DNA of 64,000 nucleotides from Shouchella sp047238345 (GCF_047238345.1 NZ_JBDFMQ010000001.1:1302001-1366000), one strand, 5' to 3'. Counted from the first letter of the stretch, positions 1 through 9,424 are shown. Numbers and translations are program-made. The notes: generated by a model from the sequence alone, not told the origin.

Positions 1-1462
1 AAGACATAAATCCGCAAAATTTGCTCATGAAGCTGCTTTAACCCTTGGTGCACAAGGAATAAAAGCGTATGTCTTTCATGATTTACGTCCGACACCAGAG
101 CTTTCTTATGCAGTCCGTTATTTGCAAGCTGAAGCGGGGATCGTCATTACTGCTTCTCACAATCCGCCAGAATATAATGGGTTTAAAGTTTACGGCTCAG
201 ATGGTGGACAATTTCCGCCTGCTCTTGCTGATGAGCTTGTTGATTGTGTGAATGAGATAGAAGATGAGCTAACAATTGAAGTCGGTGATGAGAGCCAATT
301 GAAGGCGACACAATTGTATGAAGTCATCTCCTCAGAAGTAGATGATGCGTATAATGAAGAGCTTAAAAGCATTTTGTTGCAGAAAGATCTCATTAAAGAA
401 GCTGGTGATCAGCTGAAAATTGTTTTCACTCCTTTACACGGAACAGCAAATATTCCAGTACGTAAAGTTCTAGAAGACGTAGGATTTAGTCAAGTAACAG
501 TCGTACAAGAGCAAGAGTTACCTGATCCAAACTTTTCAACGGTACAATCGCCGAATCCCGAAGAACATGCCGCATTTAAAGAGGCTATCCGCTACGGAGA
601 GCAAGAAGATGCAGATATTTTATTAGCAACTGATCCAGATGCAGACCGTGTTGGTCTCGCTGTGAAAAATGATTCAGGTGATTATGTTGTGTTAACAGGG
701 AACCAAACAGGTGCATTAATGCTAGATTACTTAATTTCTGTTAAAGAAGAACAAGGGACGTTACCTGAGAACGGAATTGTATTAAAAACCATTGTAACTT
801 CAGAAATTGGACGAGCTATTGCAGAACGTTATCAATTAACATCTTTAGATACGTTAACTGGCTTTAAATTTATTGGTGAAAAAATTGGAGAATATGAGCG
901 GACAGGTGAATATCAATTTTTGTTTGGCTATGAAGAAAGCTATGGCTATTTAGTTGGGGATTTTGTCCGCGATAAAGATGCTGTTCAAGCTTGTTTATTT
1001 GCAGCAGAGCTCGCATTACACTATAAACAAAAAGGGCTCTCCGTTTATGAAGCGCTTCAGCAAGTATTTGAAAAATACGGGTATTACAAAGAAGATTTAA
1101 AGTCATTAACGCTTAAAGGAAAAGCAGGCGTAGAAAAAATCGCTTCAATTATGACTTCTTTGCGCAATAATCCGCCAACTAAGATCGCCGGAAGATTGAT
1201 AGAGAGTATTGAAGACTATGAGTCTGGAAAACGTTTCTCTCCATTGGAACAAAAAGAAATAGCAATTGATCTTCCGTCATCAAATGTCTTAAAGTATTTC
1301 TTGCAAGGCGAGGCGTGGTTCTGTGTAAGACCTTCTGGAACCGAGCCAAAAGTGAAGTTTTACTTTGGGGTTAAGGGAGAATCTTCAGAGGATAGTGCAG
1401 AATCGCTGCAACAGTTAAAAGAGGCCGTCATGTCTTATATGAAGCAGTATACAAACGAATAG
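1..1462 (+). CDS. pgcA: Alpha-phosphoglucomutase / phosphomannomutase family, 5' truncated by the window
   Basis: The reading frame is open from base 2, so the true start lies upstream of the window. About 487 C-terminal residues are present, against a family length near 580. The phosphoserine loop TASHNP (bases 151-168), the metal-binding loop DPDADR (bases 632-649) and the C-terminal phosphate-binding motif RPSGTEPK are all visible. These define the alpha-D-phosphohexomutase family, which interconverts glucose-6-phosphate and glucose-1-phosphate in the cytoplasm for UDP-glucose, glycolipid and wall polymer synthesis. A strong terminator follows at once. The PgcA assignment rests on family motifs and overall resemblance. 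A phosphomannomutase specificity cannot be excluded. Confidence 0.88.
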   Translation, partial: RHKSAKFAHEAALTLGAQGIKAYVFHDLRPTPELSYAVRYLQAEAGIVITASHNPPEYNGFKVYGSDGGQFPPALADELVDCVNEIEDELTIEVGDESQLKATQLYEVISSEVDDAYNEELKSILLQKDLIKEAGDQLKIVFTPLHGTANIPVRKVLEDVGFSQVTVVQEQELPDPNFSTVQSPNPEEHAAFKEAIRYGEQEDADILLATDPDADRVGLAVKNDSGDYVVLTGNQTGALMLDYLISVKEEQGTLPENGIVLKTIVTSEIGRAIAERYQLTSLDTLTGFKFIGEKIGEYERTGEYQFLFGYEESYGYLVGDFVRDKDAVQACLFAAELALHYKQKGLSVYEALQQVFEKYGYYKEDLKSLTLKGKAGVEKIASIMTSLRNNPPTKIAGRLIESIEDYESGKRFSPLEQKEIAIDLPSSNVLKYFLQGEAWFCVRPSGTEPKVKFYFGVKGESSEDSAESLQQLKEAVMSYMKQYTNE

Positions 1463-1495
1463 CTAGAAGAAAAAATAACAGAATCACGTTAAATC

Positions 1496-1538
1496 AAAAC
1501 CTTCATGAGTGAATAACCATCATTTATGAAGGTTTTTT
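1496..1538 (+). terminator. Intrinsic terminator of pgcA
   Basis: An 11-bp perfect stem (AAAACCTTCAT pairing with ATGAAGGTTTT) is followed by a run of T. It lies 34 bases after the pgcA stop codon. Confidence 0.85.
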
Positions 1539-1693
1539 GCGGTCATTTTACGAATAAATGTTTCCACATTTAGTTTTGCCATTTAATCGTTGGAGAGTTG
1601 TTCAAAATAACTATTAGGCACGACGATTAGGGGAGAAAGCGAGTTATAAGACACCCGACAATTGTAATGACGTTGGGTCCGCGTCTTTTTGGT

Positions 1694-1722
1694 TCATTTT
1701 CTGAAGTCACCCTTCATAGAAT
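1694..1722 (+). promoter_or_regulatory. Candidate SigE promoter of spoVR
   Basis: TCATTTT and CATAGAAT are separated by 14 bases. They match the mother-cell SigE pattern (roughly TCATATT, 14 bp, CATAnnnT). The -10 element ends only 23 bases before the GTG start, so the leader would be very short. SigE control of spoVR is known in B. subtilis. An imperfect hairpin (about 1653-1690, arms ACCCGAC and GTTGGGT) ending in TTTTT precedes it and may insulate the gene. Confidence 0.5.
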
Positions 1723-1745
1723 GAATGAAAAGAGGGGGGACGACA

Positions 1746-3137
1746 GTGTCAACTAATTGGAGTGAGCTTGAGCGATCGATTGCTGAGATTACAGAGATTG
1801 CCACCGGCTTTGGACTAGATTTTTATGAAATGCGCTATGAAATTTGTCCTGCAGATATTATCTATACGTTTGGCGCGTACGGGATGCCAACTCGCTATAA
1901 TCATTGGTCTTATGGGAAGCAGTATCACCGAATGAAATTACAATATGATCTTGGGTTGAGTAAGATTTATGAACTTGTTATTAATTCAGATCCTTGTTAC
2001 GCTTTTTTGCTTGATAGCAACACGCTAATTCAAAACAAACTAATTGTAGCCCATGTTCTAGCTCATTGCGATTTCTTTAAAAACAATATTCGATTCTCAA
2101 ATACGAGAAAAGATATGGTTGAAAGCATGAGTGCTACAGCTGAACGAATTGCAAAATATGAACATGAACACGGGAAAGAGGCAGTTGAAAGCTTTCTTGA
2201 TGCAGTCCTTGCGATTCAAGAGCATGTCGATCCTACACTTGTGAAACCGCGGAAAAAAGGAACGTCTGAAGGACTCGCAAAAAAAGCAACCGAATATGAC
2301 GATTTATGGGCGCTTGAAGAAAAAGAGCCAAAAGTAGAGAAGGTGGTAAAACATTCATTCCCGCTGCAACCAGAAAAAGACATTCTTTTATTTATAGAAG
2401 AAAATAGCCGTCACCTCGAACCGTGGCAACGAGACATCCTAACAATGATGCGAGAAGAAATGCTTTATTTCTGGCCTCAATTAGAAACGAAAATTATGAA
2501 TGAAGGATGGGCGTCGTATTGGCATGCAAAAATTCTAAGAGAGATGGATTTAACGAGTGATGAAGTGATTGAATTTGCAAAGTTAAATGCAGGTGTTGTA
2601 CAGCCGTCGCAAACGTCCATTAATCCGTATTATTTAGGTATTAAATTATTTGAAGACATTGAACGACGCTATGATAACCCGAGCGAAGAGATGATCCGTT
2701 TACAAGGGGTAAAGAAAGGCAGCGGTAGAGAGAAGATCTTTGAAGTTCGAGAAATAGAGTCCGATACATCATTTCTTAGAAATTATTTGACAAGAGAATT
2801 TGTTGAAGAGGAAGACCTTTATTTATTTCAAAAGCAAGGCAGTGATTATAAAATAACGGAAAAAGCGTGGGAAGGTGTCCGAGATCAACTGACTCACTCT
2901 CGGGTGAATGGAGGATTTCCTTATCTTGTTGTCGCAGATGGAGATTATTTAAAGAACGGTGAGCTCTATATTAAGCATGCGTTTGAAGGAACAGAACTCG
3001 ATGTCAGTTACTTAGAAAAGGTGGTTCCCTATGTCTACGAACTATGGGGCCGTACGGTTCACCTAGAGACTAGTGTCAACGGAAAAGCAGTGACATTTAT
3101 CTACGATGGAAACAAAGTTCATCGCAAGTATGTGTAA
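1746..3137 (+). CDS. spoVR: Stage V sporulation protein R (SpoVR family)
   Basis: The 463-residue protein matches the SpoVR family in length (B. subtilis about 468) and in its characteristic blocks, such as the N-terminal FGLDFYEMRYEICPADIIY and NEGWASYWH near residue 255. In B. subtilis, SpoVR is made in the mother cell and is needed for normal spore cortex. Its biochemical role is unknown. I chose the GTG at 1746 because a strong site, AGAGGGGGGA, ends six bases before it. An in-frame ATG at 1725 lies upstream of that site and is less likely. The gene is monocistronic, with terminators on both sides. Confidence 0.93.
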   Translation: MSTNWSELERSIAEITEIATGFGLDFYEMRYEICPADIIYTFGAYGMPTRYNHWSYGKQYHRMKLQYDLGLSKIYELVINSDPCYAFLLDSNTLIQNKLIVAHVLAHCDFFKNNIRFSNTRKDMVESMSATAERIAKYEHEHGKEAVESFLDAVLAIQEHVDPTLVKPRKKGTSEGLAKKATEYDDLWALEEKEPKVEKVVKHSFPLQPEKDILLFIEENSRHLEPWQRDILTMMREEMLYFWPQLETKIMNEGWASYWHAKILREMDLTSDEVIEFAKLNAGVVQPSQTSINPYYLGIKLFEDIERRYDNPSEEMIRLQGVKKGSGREKIFEVREIESDTSFLRNYLTREFVEEEDLYLFQKQGSDYKITEKAWEGVRDQLTHSRVNGGFPYLVVADGDYLKNGELYIKHAFEGTELDVSYLEKVVPYVYELWGRTVHLETSVNGKAVTFIYDGNKVHRKYV

Positions 3138-3155
3138 GGAAGTCACATTTTTTGT

Positions 3156-3204
3156 ACTATAGGCAGGTGTTTAGACTCATAAGCACCGGTCTATAGTGTT
3201 TTTC
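3156..3204 (+). terminator. Intrinsic terminator of spoVR
   Basis: ACTATAG..AGGTG pairs with CACC..CTATAGT, and a T run follows. It begins 18 bases after the spoVR stop. Confidence 0.75.
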
Positions 3205-3394
3205 CGTTTATCCTGTTGGTTGAACAAGCTTCCGACATTTTATAAAATAGTTGAATGAATTTTAATATGCTACGGGATGGCCATCTGAAAGCGATTAAGT
3301 GCGCTACGTTCCACCCGTACATAGCGTGTCTAATTTCACTCAGCTATAATGATAAATTCACCATTACTGGACCATTTATAAGGAGTTCAATCGA
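3205..3394 (+). promoter_or_regulatory. Leader and promoter region of the ABC exporter operon
   Basis: This is non-coding. A perfect -10 hexamer TATAAT lies at 3345-3350, but I see no convincing -35 element. Upstream, TACGGGATGG (3271-3280) can pair with CCACCCGTA (3311-3319), leaving one bulged base. That dyad could be an operator or RNA structure. Transcripts starting near 3357 would contain the mini-ORF at 3395 and then the two ABC genes. Confidence 0.35.
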
Positions 3395-3454
3395 ATGAAT
3401 AAATTTTCAAAAAAAACCGTCAAATTCATTGACGAAGTCATGTTTTCAGAGTAA
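3395..3454 (+). CDS. Possible 19-codon leader peptide of the ABC exporter operon
   Basis: A short ORF, MNKFSKKTVKFIDEVMFSE, starts at ATG 3395, nine bases after a good AAGGAG site (3380-3385). Its codons contain a hairpin, CGTCAA/TTGACG (about 3418-3434). It ends 67 bases before the first ABC gene. Multidrug ABC operons in Bacillus, notably bmrCD, are known to use translated leader ORFs for antibiotic-responsive attenuation. The function here is inference. I see no T-tract terminator between this ORF and the exporter gene, so classical attenuation is not obvious. Confidence 0.4.
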   Translation: MNKFSKKTVKFIDEVMFSE

Positions 3455-3521
3455 GATAAATTTTGTGACTAAAATTATATTTCGGTAGTCTAAGGAATTA
3501 GGTTTAAAGAGGTGGTGTGTC

Positions 3522-5270
3522 ATGGAGACATTTAAACGTCTAGCAAAGTTTTATTTACCAGATAAAAAATATTTTATTTGGTCCCTTATTGCACTGGTGT
3601 TTGTTACAGGTATAACGGTCATCTATCCAGTCTTTTTACAAGTAGCTATTGATGTTGGGATAACGGGCGGTCAGTATGAAATCATCCCTTATCTAGCAAT
3701 CGGGTTAATTGGTATCATGAGCATTAAAGGGATCGCAACTTATGTCAATCAATATTTTGGCGATCTATTCGGCGTTCGATCGGTTTATCGTTTAAGAAAA
3801 GATCTCTACAAGAAACTGCAATTTCTTCCTTTTCGTTATTATGACAATGCAAAAACTGGTGATTTAATGTCTCGACTTACAGCTGATGTAGAGGCATTTC
3901 GATTTTTCCTCTCATTTGGTTTTGCACAATTAGTAAACTTCGTCTTACTCGTTGGTTTCGCAATGATTGTCATGTTTTATTATTCCGTTCCTCTTACCTT
4001 AGTAACAATGGTTACGCTTCCATTTCTAGCAGTCGCTGTTTATAAATTTGATAAACGAGTCCATCCTGGTTTTCGTAAAGTGCGTCGTTCTCTCGCTCGT
4101 TTAAATACGAAAGTTCAAGAGAATGTAAGTGGTATGCATACGGTGAAAGCACTTTCTCAAGAAACAACGGAAAAAGATCGTTTTGGCGATACAAATGACG
4201 ATTACCGTACGAAAAACATTGCAATCTCGAATGTATGGAGTACATATTTTCCGTTAATGGAGTTTATCGGAAATATCTCGGCGGTCTTATTGTTAGGATT
4301 CGGTGGATATTTAGCTGTTCAAAACCAGTTAACAGCAGGAGAATTAACCGCTTTCTTTAGTCTTGTTTGGTTTATAATCGGCCCAATAATGAACCTTGGT
4401 TTTGTCATTAACCAATTTTCACAGTCAAAGGCATCGGGCGAAAGATTGTTAGAAATTTTAGATGAAGAAGAGCGACACAATGGTCCAGAGAAACCATTAC
4501 CTTATGCGAAGTTAAAAGGTGAAGTAAGCTTTAACAACGTAAGTTTACGTTACCAAAATAAAGCGAAAAATGCGCTTTCGCACTTAACTTTTTCCGCTCC
4601 AAAAGGTTCAACAATTGGTTTAGTTGGTGCGACTGGCTCTGGTAAATCGAGTATTATTCAATTACTTATGCGCTTTTACGAAAAGACTTCAGGTGAATTA
4701 CTTATCGATGGGAAACCAATCGAAGACTATGATGTAAAAGAATTAAGGCAAAATGTTGGAATTGTTTTACAACAAACCTTTTTATTTTCTTCTTCCATTC
4801 GTGATAATTTAGCGTATGGAAATCCAGAAGCATCGATGGAAGACATTATTGCAGCTGCCAAGCGTGCAGATGCTCATGAGTTTATTGAACAACTACCTGA
4901 AGGGTACGATACGATCTTAGGTGAGCGTGGCCTCGGTTTATCTGGAGGACAAAAGCAGCGAATCGCTATTGCCCGGGCAATGATTATGAACCCAAGTATT
5001 CTTATACTCGATGATTCAACAAGTGCAGTAGATATGCAGACCGAAGTGAAAATTCAAAAAGCAATGCGCGAGATCATGAAAGGAAGAACCACATTTATTA
5101 TTGCCCATAGAATTTCTTCTGTAAAACATTGTGATCAAATTTTTGTCTTAGATGAAGGTGAAATTACTGAACGTGGGACTCACGAAGAATTACTACAAGA
5201 AAAAGGCATTTATCGAAGAATTTACGATATTCAAAATCAAGATCAACAATATGTGCTTCAACAGGCTTAA
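3522..5270 (+). CDS. Heterodimeric ABC exporter subunit with degenerate Walker B (multidrug type)
   Basis: The 582-residue half-transporter has a six-helix ABC transmembrane domain (about 1-300) and an ATPase domain. Walker A is GATGSGKSS (about 369-377), the signature is LSGGQKQR (about 473), and Walker B is ILILDDSTSAVD (about 493-504). The residue after the Walker B aspartate is Asp rather than the catalytic Glu, which marks the non-catalytic half of asymmetric exporters. The AHR switch histidine is present. The next gene supplies the complementary half, 14 bases downstream. The family includes B. subtilis YknU/YknV, YfiB/YfiC and BmrC/BmrD. I cannot assign one of these names. Likely role: efflux of drugs or lipophilic compounds across the cytoplasmic membrane. 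Confidence 0.85.
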   Translation: METFKRLAKFYLPDKKYFIWSLIALVFVTGITVIYPVFLQVAIDVGITGGQYEIIPYLAIGLIGIMSIKGIATYVNQYFGDLFGVRSVYRLRKDLYKKLQFLPFRYYDNAKTGDLMSRLTADVEAFRFFLSFGFAQLVNFVLLVGFAMIVMFYYSVPLTLVTMVTLPFLAVAVYKFDKRVHPGFRKVRRSLARLNTKVQENVSGMHTVKALSQETTEKDRFGDTNDDYRTKNIAISNVWSTYFPLMEFIGNISAVLLLGFGGYLAVQNQLTAGELTAFFSLVWFIIGPIMNLGFVINQFSQSKASGERLLEILDEEERHNGPEKPLPYAKLKGEVSFNNVSLRYQNKAKNALSHLTFSAPKGSTIGLVGATGSGKSSIIQLLMRFYEKTSGELLIDGKPIEDYDVKELRQNVGIVLQQTFLFSSSIRDNLAYGNPEASMEDIIAAAKRADAHEFIEQLPEGYDTILGERGLGLSGGQKQRIAIARAMIMNPSILILDDSTSAVDMQTEVKIQKAMREIMKGRTTFIIAHRISSVKHCDQIFVLDEGEITERGTHEELLQEKGIYRRIYDIQNQDQQYVLQQA

Positions 5271-5284
5271 GGAAGTGATTGTAG

Positions 5285-7099
5285 ATGGAAGAAGTTAAGA
5301 AGAAAACGAGGTTTCATTACCCTGTTGAACAAATTATTGAAAAGCCGTTCAACTGGAAACAAATGATGCGGTTATTTAATTTCTTAAAACCCTATGCAAA
5401 AACACTACTGCCAAAGACGATCTTAATGATGCTTTTTGCTACAGCTGTTCGCTTGGCAGTTCCGATCTTTATTGGCGTCTTTGCAGTGGGTCAGCTAGAA
5501 CAAGGGGTTGCAACAACACAAGATATGTTCATTTACGCAGCCATTGTCTTAGGGCTTTATGTAGTGTCCTACGTTGCAAACTATTTTAGAATTCGCTGGA
5601 TGAATCAACTAGGTCAGTTCGTCATTTTTGATATCCGAAAAAAGCTTTTTGATCATATTCAGCATTTATCGCATCGATTTTTTGATAAGCGATCAGCTGG
5701 TTCGATCCTTGTACGTGTAATTAATGATGTGAACTCTTTACAAGATTTGTTTACAAATGGTGTCATTAATCTACTGATGGACATCGTCATGTTGTTAGGA
5801 ATTGTTGCGATCTTGTTTTATTTAAGTCCAGAACTAGCGGTTGTCATTTTAATTATTTTACCAATCATGTTCTTCATTTCAACGAAGCTACGTAGAAAAA
5901 TTCGTCGCGCTTGGCAGACGGTTCGCTTACGTCAATCAAGACTTAATTCTCACCTGAATGAGAGCATTCAAGGTGTTCGTGTAACGCAAGCCTATGCGCA
6001 AGAGCATGAAAATATGGACTTTTTTGATGATGTGAACACGCAAAACTATGAGAGCTGGCGGGAAGCGACAAAGCAAAATGCCATGTTCCGTCCTTTCGTA
6101 GAAATGGCAAGTGCTATTGGTGGAGCGATTCTCATTTGGTATGGTGCATTTTTAATTCAAAGTGACTTTAGTGGCTTAACATTAGGTGTCTTTGTTTCAT
6201 TTGCTTTTTATATCGGCATGTTTTGGGAACCTATTTCAAGATTAGGTCAAGTCTACAATCAATTGCTAGTAGGAATGGCATCGAGCGAAAGAATTTTTGA
6301 ATTCTTAGATGAAAAGCCGAATGTTGAAAGCAAGGAAGATGCGAAACCACTTACCGATGTAAAAGGAAAAATGGTTTTTGAGAATGTGGAATTTTCTTAT
6401 GATGATAGAAGAATGGCATTAAAAGGGATTAACTTAACATTTGAAGCTGGTACAACAGTCGCATTAGTTGGGCATACTGGTTCAGGAAAATCAACGATCG
6501 TTAATTTAATGAGCCGTTTTTACGATCCGACGAAAGGAAATGTGTTTCTTGATGATGTCAACTTAAAGGATATTAAGTTAGACGACTTACGAAGCCATGT
6601 AAGCTATGTCCTTCAAGATACGTTTATTTTTGCTGGGACCATTATGGAAAACATTCGATTCGGAAACCCGCGTGCGACTGATGAACAAGTCATTCATGCA
6701 GCAAAAGCAATTGGCGCCCACACCTTTATTGATAAGCTTGAAAAAGGCTATGAGACAGAGGTAGAAGAACAAGGTAGCGTGTTGTCCGTAGGAGAAAGAC
6801 AGCTATTGTCTTTTGCCCGAGCGTTACTGGCTGATCCGAAAATCTTAATACTCGATGAGGCAACAGCGAGCATTGACACGGAAACAGAGTTGAAGATTCA
6901 AGATGGGTTAAAGACGTTACTTGCTGGCCGTACTGCGATTATGATTGCGCACAGATTGTCCACGATTCGCGATTCTGATAACATTATTGTGCTTGAACAA
7001 GGAAACGTGATGGAACAAGGGACGCATACTCATTTAATGACGGAAAAAGGAATTTACTACAACCTTGTAAAATCACAATATGCAGCCATTAAAGAGTAG
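5285..7099 (+). CDS. Heterodimeric ABC exporter subunit with canonical Walker B and degenerate signature
   Basis: The 604-residue half-transporter pairs with the preceding gene. A cytoplasmic N-terminal extension of about 30 residues precedes the transmembrane domain. Walker A is GHTGSGKST (about 396), Walker B is ILILDEATASID with the catalytic Glu, and the ABC signature is degenerate, LSVGERQ instead of LSGGQRQ. The altered signature would face the altered Walker B of the partner, giving one consensus and one degenerate ATP site. This is the expected logic of an obligate heterodimer. A ribosome-binding site AAGGAAGTGAT overlaps the end of the upstream gene. Confidence 0.86.
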   Translation: MEEVKKKTRFHYPVEQIIEKPFNWKQMMRLFNFLKPYAKTLLPKTILMMLFATAVRLAVPIFIGVFAVGQLEQGVATTQDMFIYAAIVLGLYVVSYVANYFRIRWMNQLGQFVIFDIRKKLFDHIQHLSHRFFDKRSAGSILVRVINDVNSLQDLFTNGVINLLMDIVMLLGIVAILFYLSPELAVVILIILPIMFFISTKLRRKIRRAWQTVRLRQSRLNSHLNESIQGVRVTQAYAQEHENMDFFDDVNTQNYESWREATKQNAMFRPFVEMASAIGGAILIWYGAFLIQSDFSGLTLGVFVSFAFYIGMFWEPISRLGQVYNQLLVGMASSERIFEFLDEKPNVESKEDAKPLTDVKGKMVFENVEFSYDDRRMALKGINLTFEAGTTVALVGHTGSGKSTIVNLMSRFYDPTKGNVFLDDVNLKDIKLDDLRSHVSYVLQDTFIFAGTIMENIRFGNPRATDEQVIHAAKAIGAHTFIDKLEKGYETEVEEQGSVLSVGERQLLSFARALLADPKILILDEATASIDTETELKIQDGLKTLLAGRTAIMIAHRLSTIRDSDNIIVLEQGNVMEQGTHTHLMTEKGIYYNLVKSQYAAIKE

Positions 7100-7117
7100 T
7101 CTGATAGTTGTAAAAGG

Positions 7118-7155
7118 AATCTCCATGATACATGTGTATCAATGGAGATTTTTTT
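7118..7155 (+). terminator. Intrinsic terminator of the ABC exporter operon
   Basis: A long stem (AATCTCCATGATACA with TGTATCAATGGAGATT, one bulge) is followed by seven T. Confidence 0.9.
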
Positions 7156-7203
7156 AGCTTTGAGCATTTAAACAGAACGAACTGACTTTCATGCTTGAAT
7201 TGA

Positions 7204-7231
7204 TTGACTTTTTAGTTAAATGGGGTAAAAT
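7204..7231 (+). promoter_or_regulatory. SigA-type promoter of the aminotransferase gene
   Basis: TTGACT and TAAAAT are separated by 16 bases. They lie 47 bases before the chosen start codon. Confidence 0.6.
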
Positions 7232-7278
7232 AGAAGCACTCTTTGATAAAAAATAGATATAGAATCGAGGGAGTAGAG

Positions 7279-8487
7279 ATGAAATACGCATTTGCAAAAA
7301 GGGTTCGACATTTACAGTCGTCAGTGGTACGAGATATCTTAAAAATTGTTAATCAAGGAAACGTAATCTCTTTTGCAGGCGGTCTTCCAGATGATGGTTT
7401 ATTTCCAACTGAAGCCATTAAAGATGCGTTTACGAGCGCTTTTGAAAAAGGAAATAAAGCATTTCAGTATGGAGAGACAGAAGGCTATCGGCCGCTTCGC
7501 GAAGTAATTTTGGAGCGTATGGGTCACAAAGGCATTCAAGGATACGATGCAGATAATGTCTTGCTTACAACTGGCTCCCAGCAGGCAATTGACTTATTAG
7601 CTCGGGTCATGATCAGCCCAGGGGATGTTTTATTAACAGAAGAACCAACTTATCTGGCTGCGCTTCAAGTTTTTCAATCTTATGAAGCTCAAATTATCCC
7701 TGTTCAATGTGATGAAAATGGAATGATTATGGATGATCTTAAAGAGAAAATTAAACAATACCATCCGAAGATGCTTTATGTTGTGCCAACGTTTTCAAAT
7801 CCTTCTGGGAGAGTATGGAGTTTAGAGAGAAGAAAAGAACTAATACGGATTGTAAAAAAACAGAATGTTCTAGTATTTGAAGATGATCCTTATGGAGATA
7901 TTCAATTTACGAATGAATCATATACGCCAATTGCGGCTTTAGATAATGGCTCGCATGTGCTTTATACAAGCACGTTCTCAAAGACAGCTGTACCGGCTCT
8001 TCGAACAGGTTGGATTGTAGGGCCATATCAAATAATTCGAATGATGGCTCAAGCAAAACAAGCGAATGATCTACACTCAAATTCTTTAGCTCATCAAGCG
8101 CTCTATGAACTATGTAGGAATTTTGATCTTGACGGCCATATTAAAAAGATTAGCAGTGTATACGGGGAACGAAAAGATATAATGGTTTATCATTTGCAAA
8201 AAGCGCAGCGGGAAGGATTAATTAAATTTGTTGAGCCTAAAGGCGGGATGTTCTTATGGTTAGAGCTACAAGAACAAGTAAATGCTGAAGCGCTGCTCCC
8301 TCGTGCTGTGGAAAAAGGGATGGCGTACGTGCCTGGAGCACCTTTTTACGCCGAAGCACCAAAATTAAATACGTTACGCTTAAACTTTACACATGCTACA
8401 GACAATCAGATCAAAATAGGGATGGATATTCTAATTCGTATGTTGGAAGAAGTGGATGTGGAGCGTACACAATTAAAAAGTTTATAA
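7279..8487 (+). CDS. PLP-dependent aminotransferase, class I/II (LysN / 2-aminoadipate type)
   Basis: The 402-residue protein has fold-type I aminotransferase features: FAGGLPDDGLFP near the N terminus, NPSGRVWS in the substrate and PLP region, a PLP-binding lysine in TFSKTAVPALRTGW (about residue 235), and a C-terminal LRLNFTHA segment. This pattern belongs to multi-substrate aminotransferases related to LysN and the aminotransferase domain of MocR regulators. The substrate cannot be read from sequence; aromatic or branched-chain amino acids or 2-aminoadipate are possible. ATG 7279 follows CGAGGGAG. The longer in-frame start at 7243 lacks such a site. The gene has its own promoter and is convergent with htpX. 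Confidence 0.82.
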   Translation: MKYAFAKRVRHLQSSVVRDILKIVNQGNVISFAGGLPDDGLFPTEAIKDAFTSAFEKGNKAFQYGETEGYRPLREVILERMGHKGIQGYDADNVLLTTGSQQAIDLLARVMISPGDVLLTEEPTYLAALQVFQSYEAQIIPVQCDENGMIMDDLKEKIKQYHPKMLYVVPTFSNPSGRVWSLERRKELIRIVKKQNVLVFEDDPYGDIQFTNESYTPIAALDNGSHVLYTSTFSKTAVPALRTGWIVGPYQIIRMMAQAKQANDLHSNSLAHQALYELCRNFDLDGHIKKISSVYGERKDIMVYHLQKAQREGLIKFVEPKGGMFLWLELQEQVNAEALLPRAVEKGMAYVPGAPFYAEAPKLNTLRLNFTHATDNQIKIGMDILIRMLEEVDVERTQLKSL

Positions 8488-8489
8488 AA

Positions 8490-8548
8490 GAAAAGCTCCC
8501 TAGGGATAGTTAGATAAAGATCAATCTGGCTATCACAAGGGAGCATCT
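8490..8548. terminator. Bidirectional terminator between the aminotransferase gene and htpX
   Basis: GCTCCCT and GATAG pair with CTATC and AGGGAGC across a loop. A-rich and T-rich flanks serve both converging genes. Confidence 0.6.
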
Positions 8549-9424
8549 TTACATTTGTCTCAACCGACTAATACGCTCTTCAGCTGGCGGGTGAGTGGAG
8601 AATAAGTTTGCTGCTTTCTTTTTTAGTGGGTCAGCAAAGTAAAGGGATGCAGTTGAAGTCGAAGCTTCTTCCACCGGTGTATCGGTGTCTGTAATCGCTT
8701 CTAAAGCTTTTGCGAGTGCTTCAGGATTTCTAGTAAGCTCCACCGCACTAGCGTCAGCTAAATATTCGCGATTACGGGAAATGGCAAGCTGCATGACGAT
8801 CGCAATAATTGGTGCCAATAAAATAAGGACAAGCGCAATAATCATAATAAGCGGATTTTTATTATTGCTGTTACGCCCTCCTGAAAAAATAAAAAAGCGC
8901 ATTCCTAAGTCACTTAATATTGCTATAGCAGAAACAAGTGCTACTGCTATGGTAGAAAGGCGAATATCATAGTTACGAATATGGGCAACCTCATGTGCTA
9001 AAACGCCTTCTACTTCCTCTCGATTAAGCCTGTTCATTAATCCCGTGGTTACTGCGACAGCTCCTGACTTTGGAGAAATACCAGTTGCAAAAGCATTAGG
9101 ACTTGGGTCATCAATGATGAACACACGTGGCATTGGAATACGCGCTGCTATGGAAAGCCCTTCCACTGTGTGCCAAAGAAAAGCTTGATCTTTTGAAGAC
9201 GTGATTTCACGAGCGTGGTTCATCCGCATTACAACATTTGTGCTTGTAGAAATCATAAAAATGGTATATACCGTTGCAATGATGGCAGCAAATACAGCAC
9301 CACTTATAAAATCACCTGCACGAACGTACGTAATTGCCGAGCCAATTCCAAGTACGATAACAATGAATAAAACGACTAAAAATACTGTATTTCGTTTGTT
9401 TCGAGCAATTTGAGAGTAAAACAA
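8549..9424 (-). CDS. htpX: Membrane zinc metalloprotease HtpX (M48 family)
   Basis: The 291-residue protein has two N-terminal membrane helices, a zinc motif HEVAH (about residues 143-147), two further hydrophobic segments and a third zinc ligand in NREYLADASAVEL. HtpX degrades misfolded or damaged membrane proteins from the cytoplasmic side. It is co-oriented with, and 15 bases downstream of, the lemA gene, the common lemA-htpX pairing. Its presence fits the strong protein-export quality-control content of this window. Confidence 0.95.
   Translation of the reverse strand: MFYSQIARNKRNTVFLVVLFIVIVLGIGSAITYVRAGDFISGAVFAAIIATVYTIFMISTSTNVVMRMNHAREITSSKDQAFLWHTVEGLSIAARIPMPRVFIIDDPSPNAFATGISPKSGAVAVTTGLMNRLNREEVEGVLAHEVAHIRNYDIRLSTIAVALVSAIAILSDLGMRFFIFSGGRNSNNKNPLIMIIALVLILLAPIIAIVMQLAISRNREYLADASAVELTRNPEALAKALEAITDTDTPVEEASTSTASLYFADPLKKKAANLFSTHPPAEERISRLRQM

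Noticed and set aside
3522..7099. Naming the exporter pair bmrC/bmrD
   Set aside because: The ATPase asymmetry is shared by all heterodimeric exporters of this type, and the N-terminal sequences look closer to YknU/YknV or YfiB/YfiC. I left the symbol empty.
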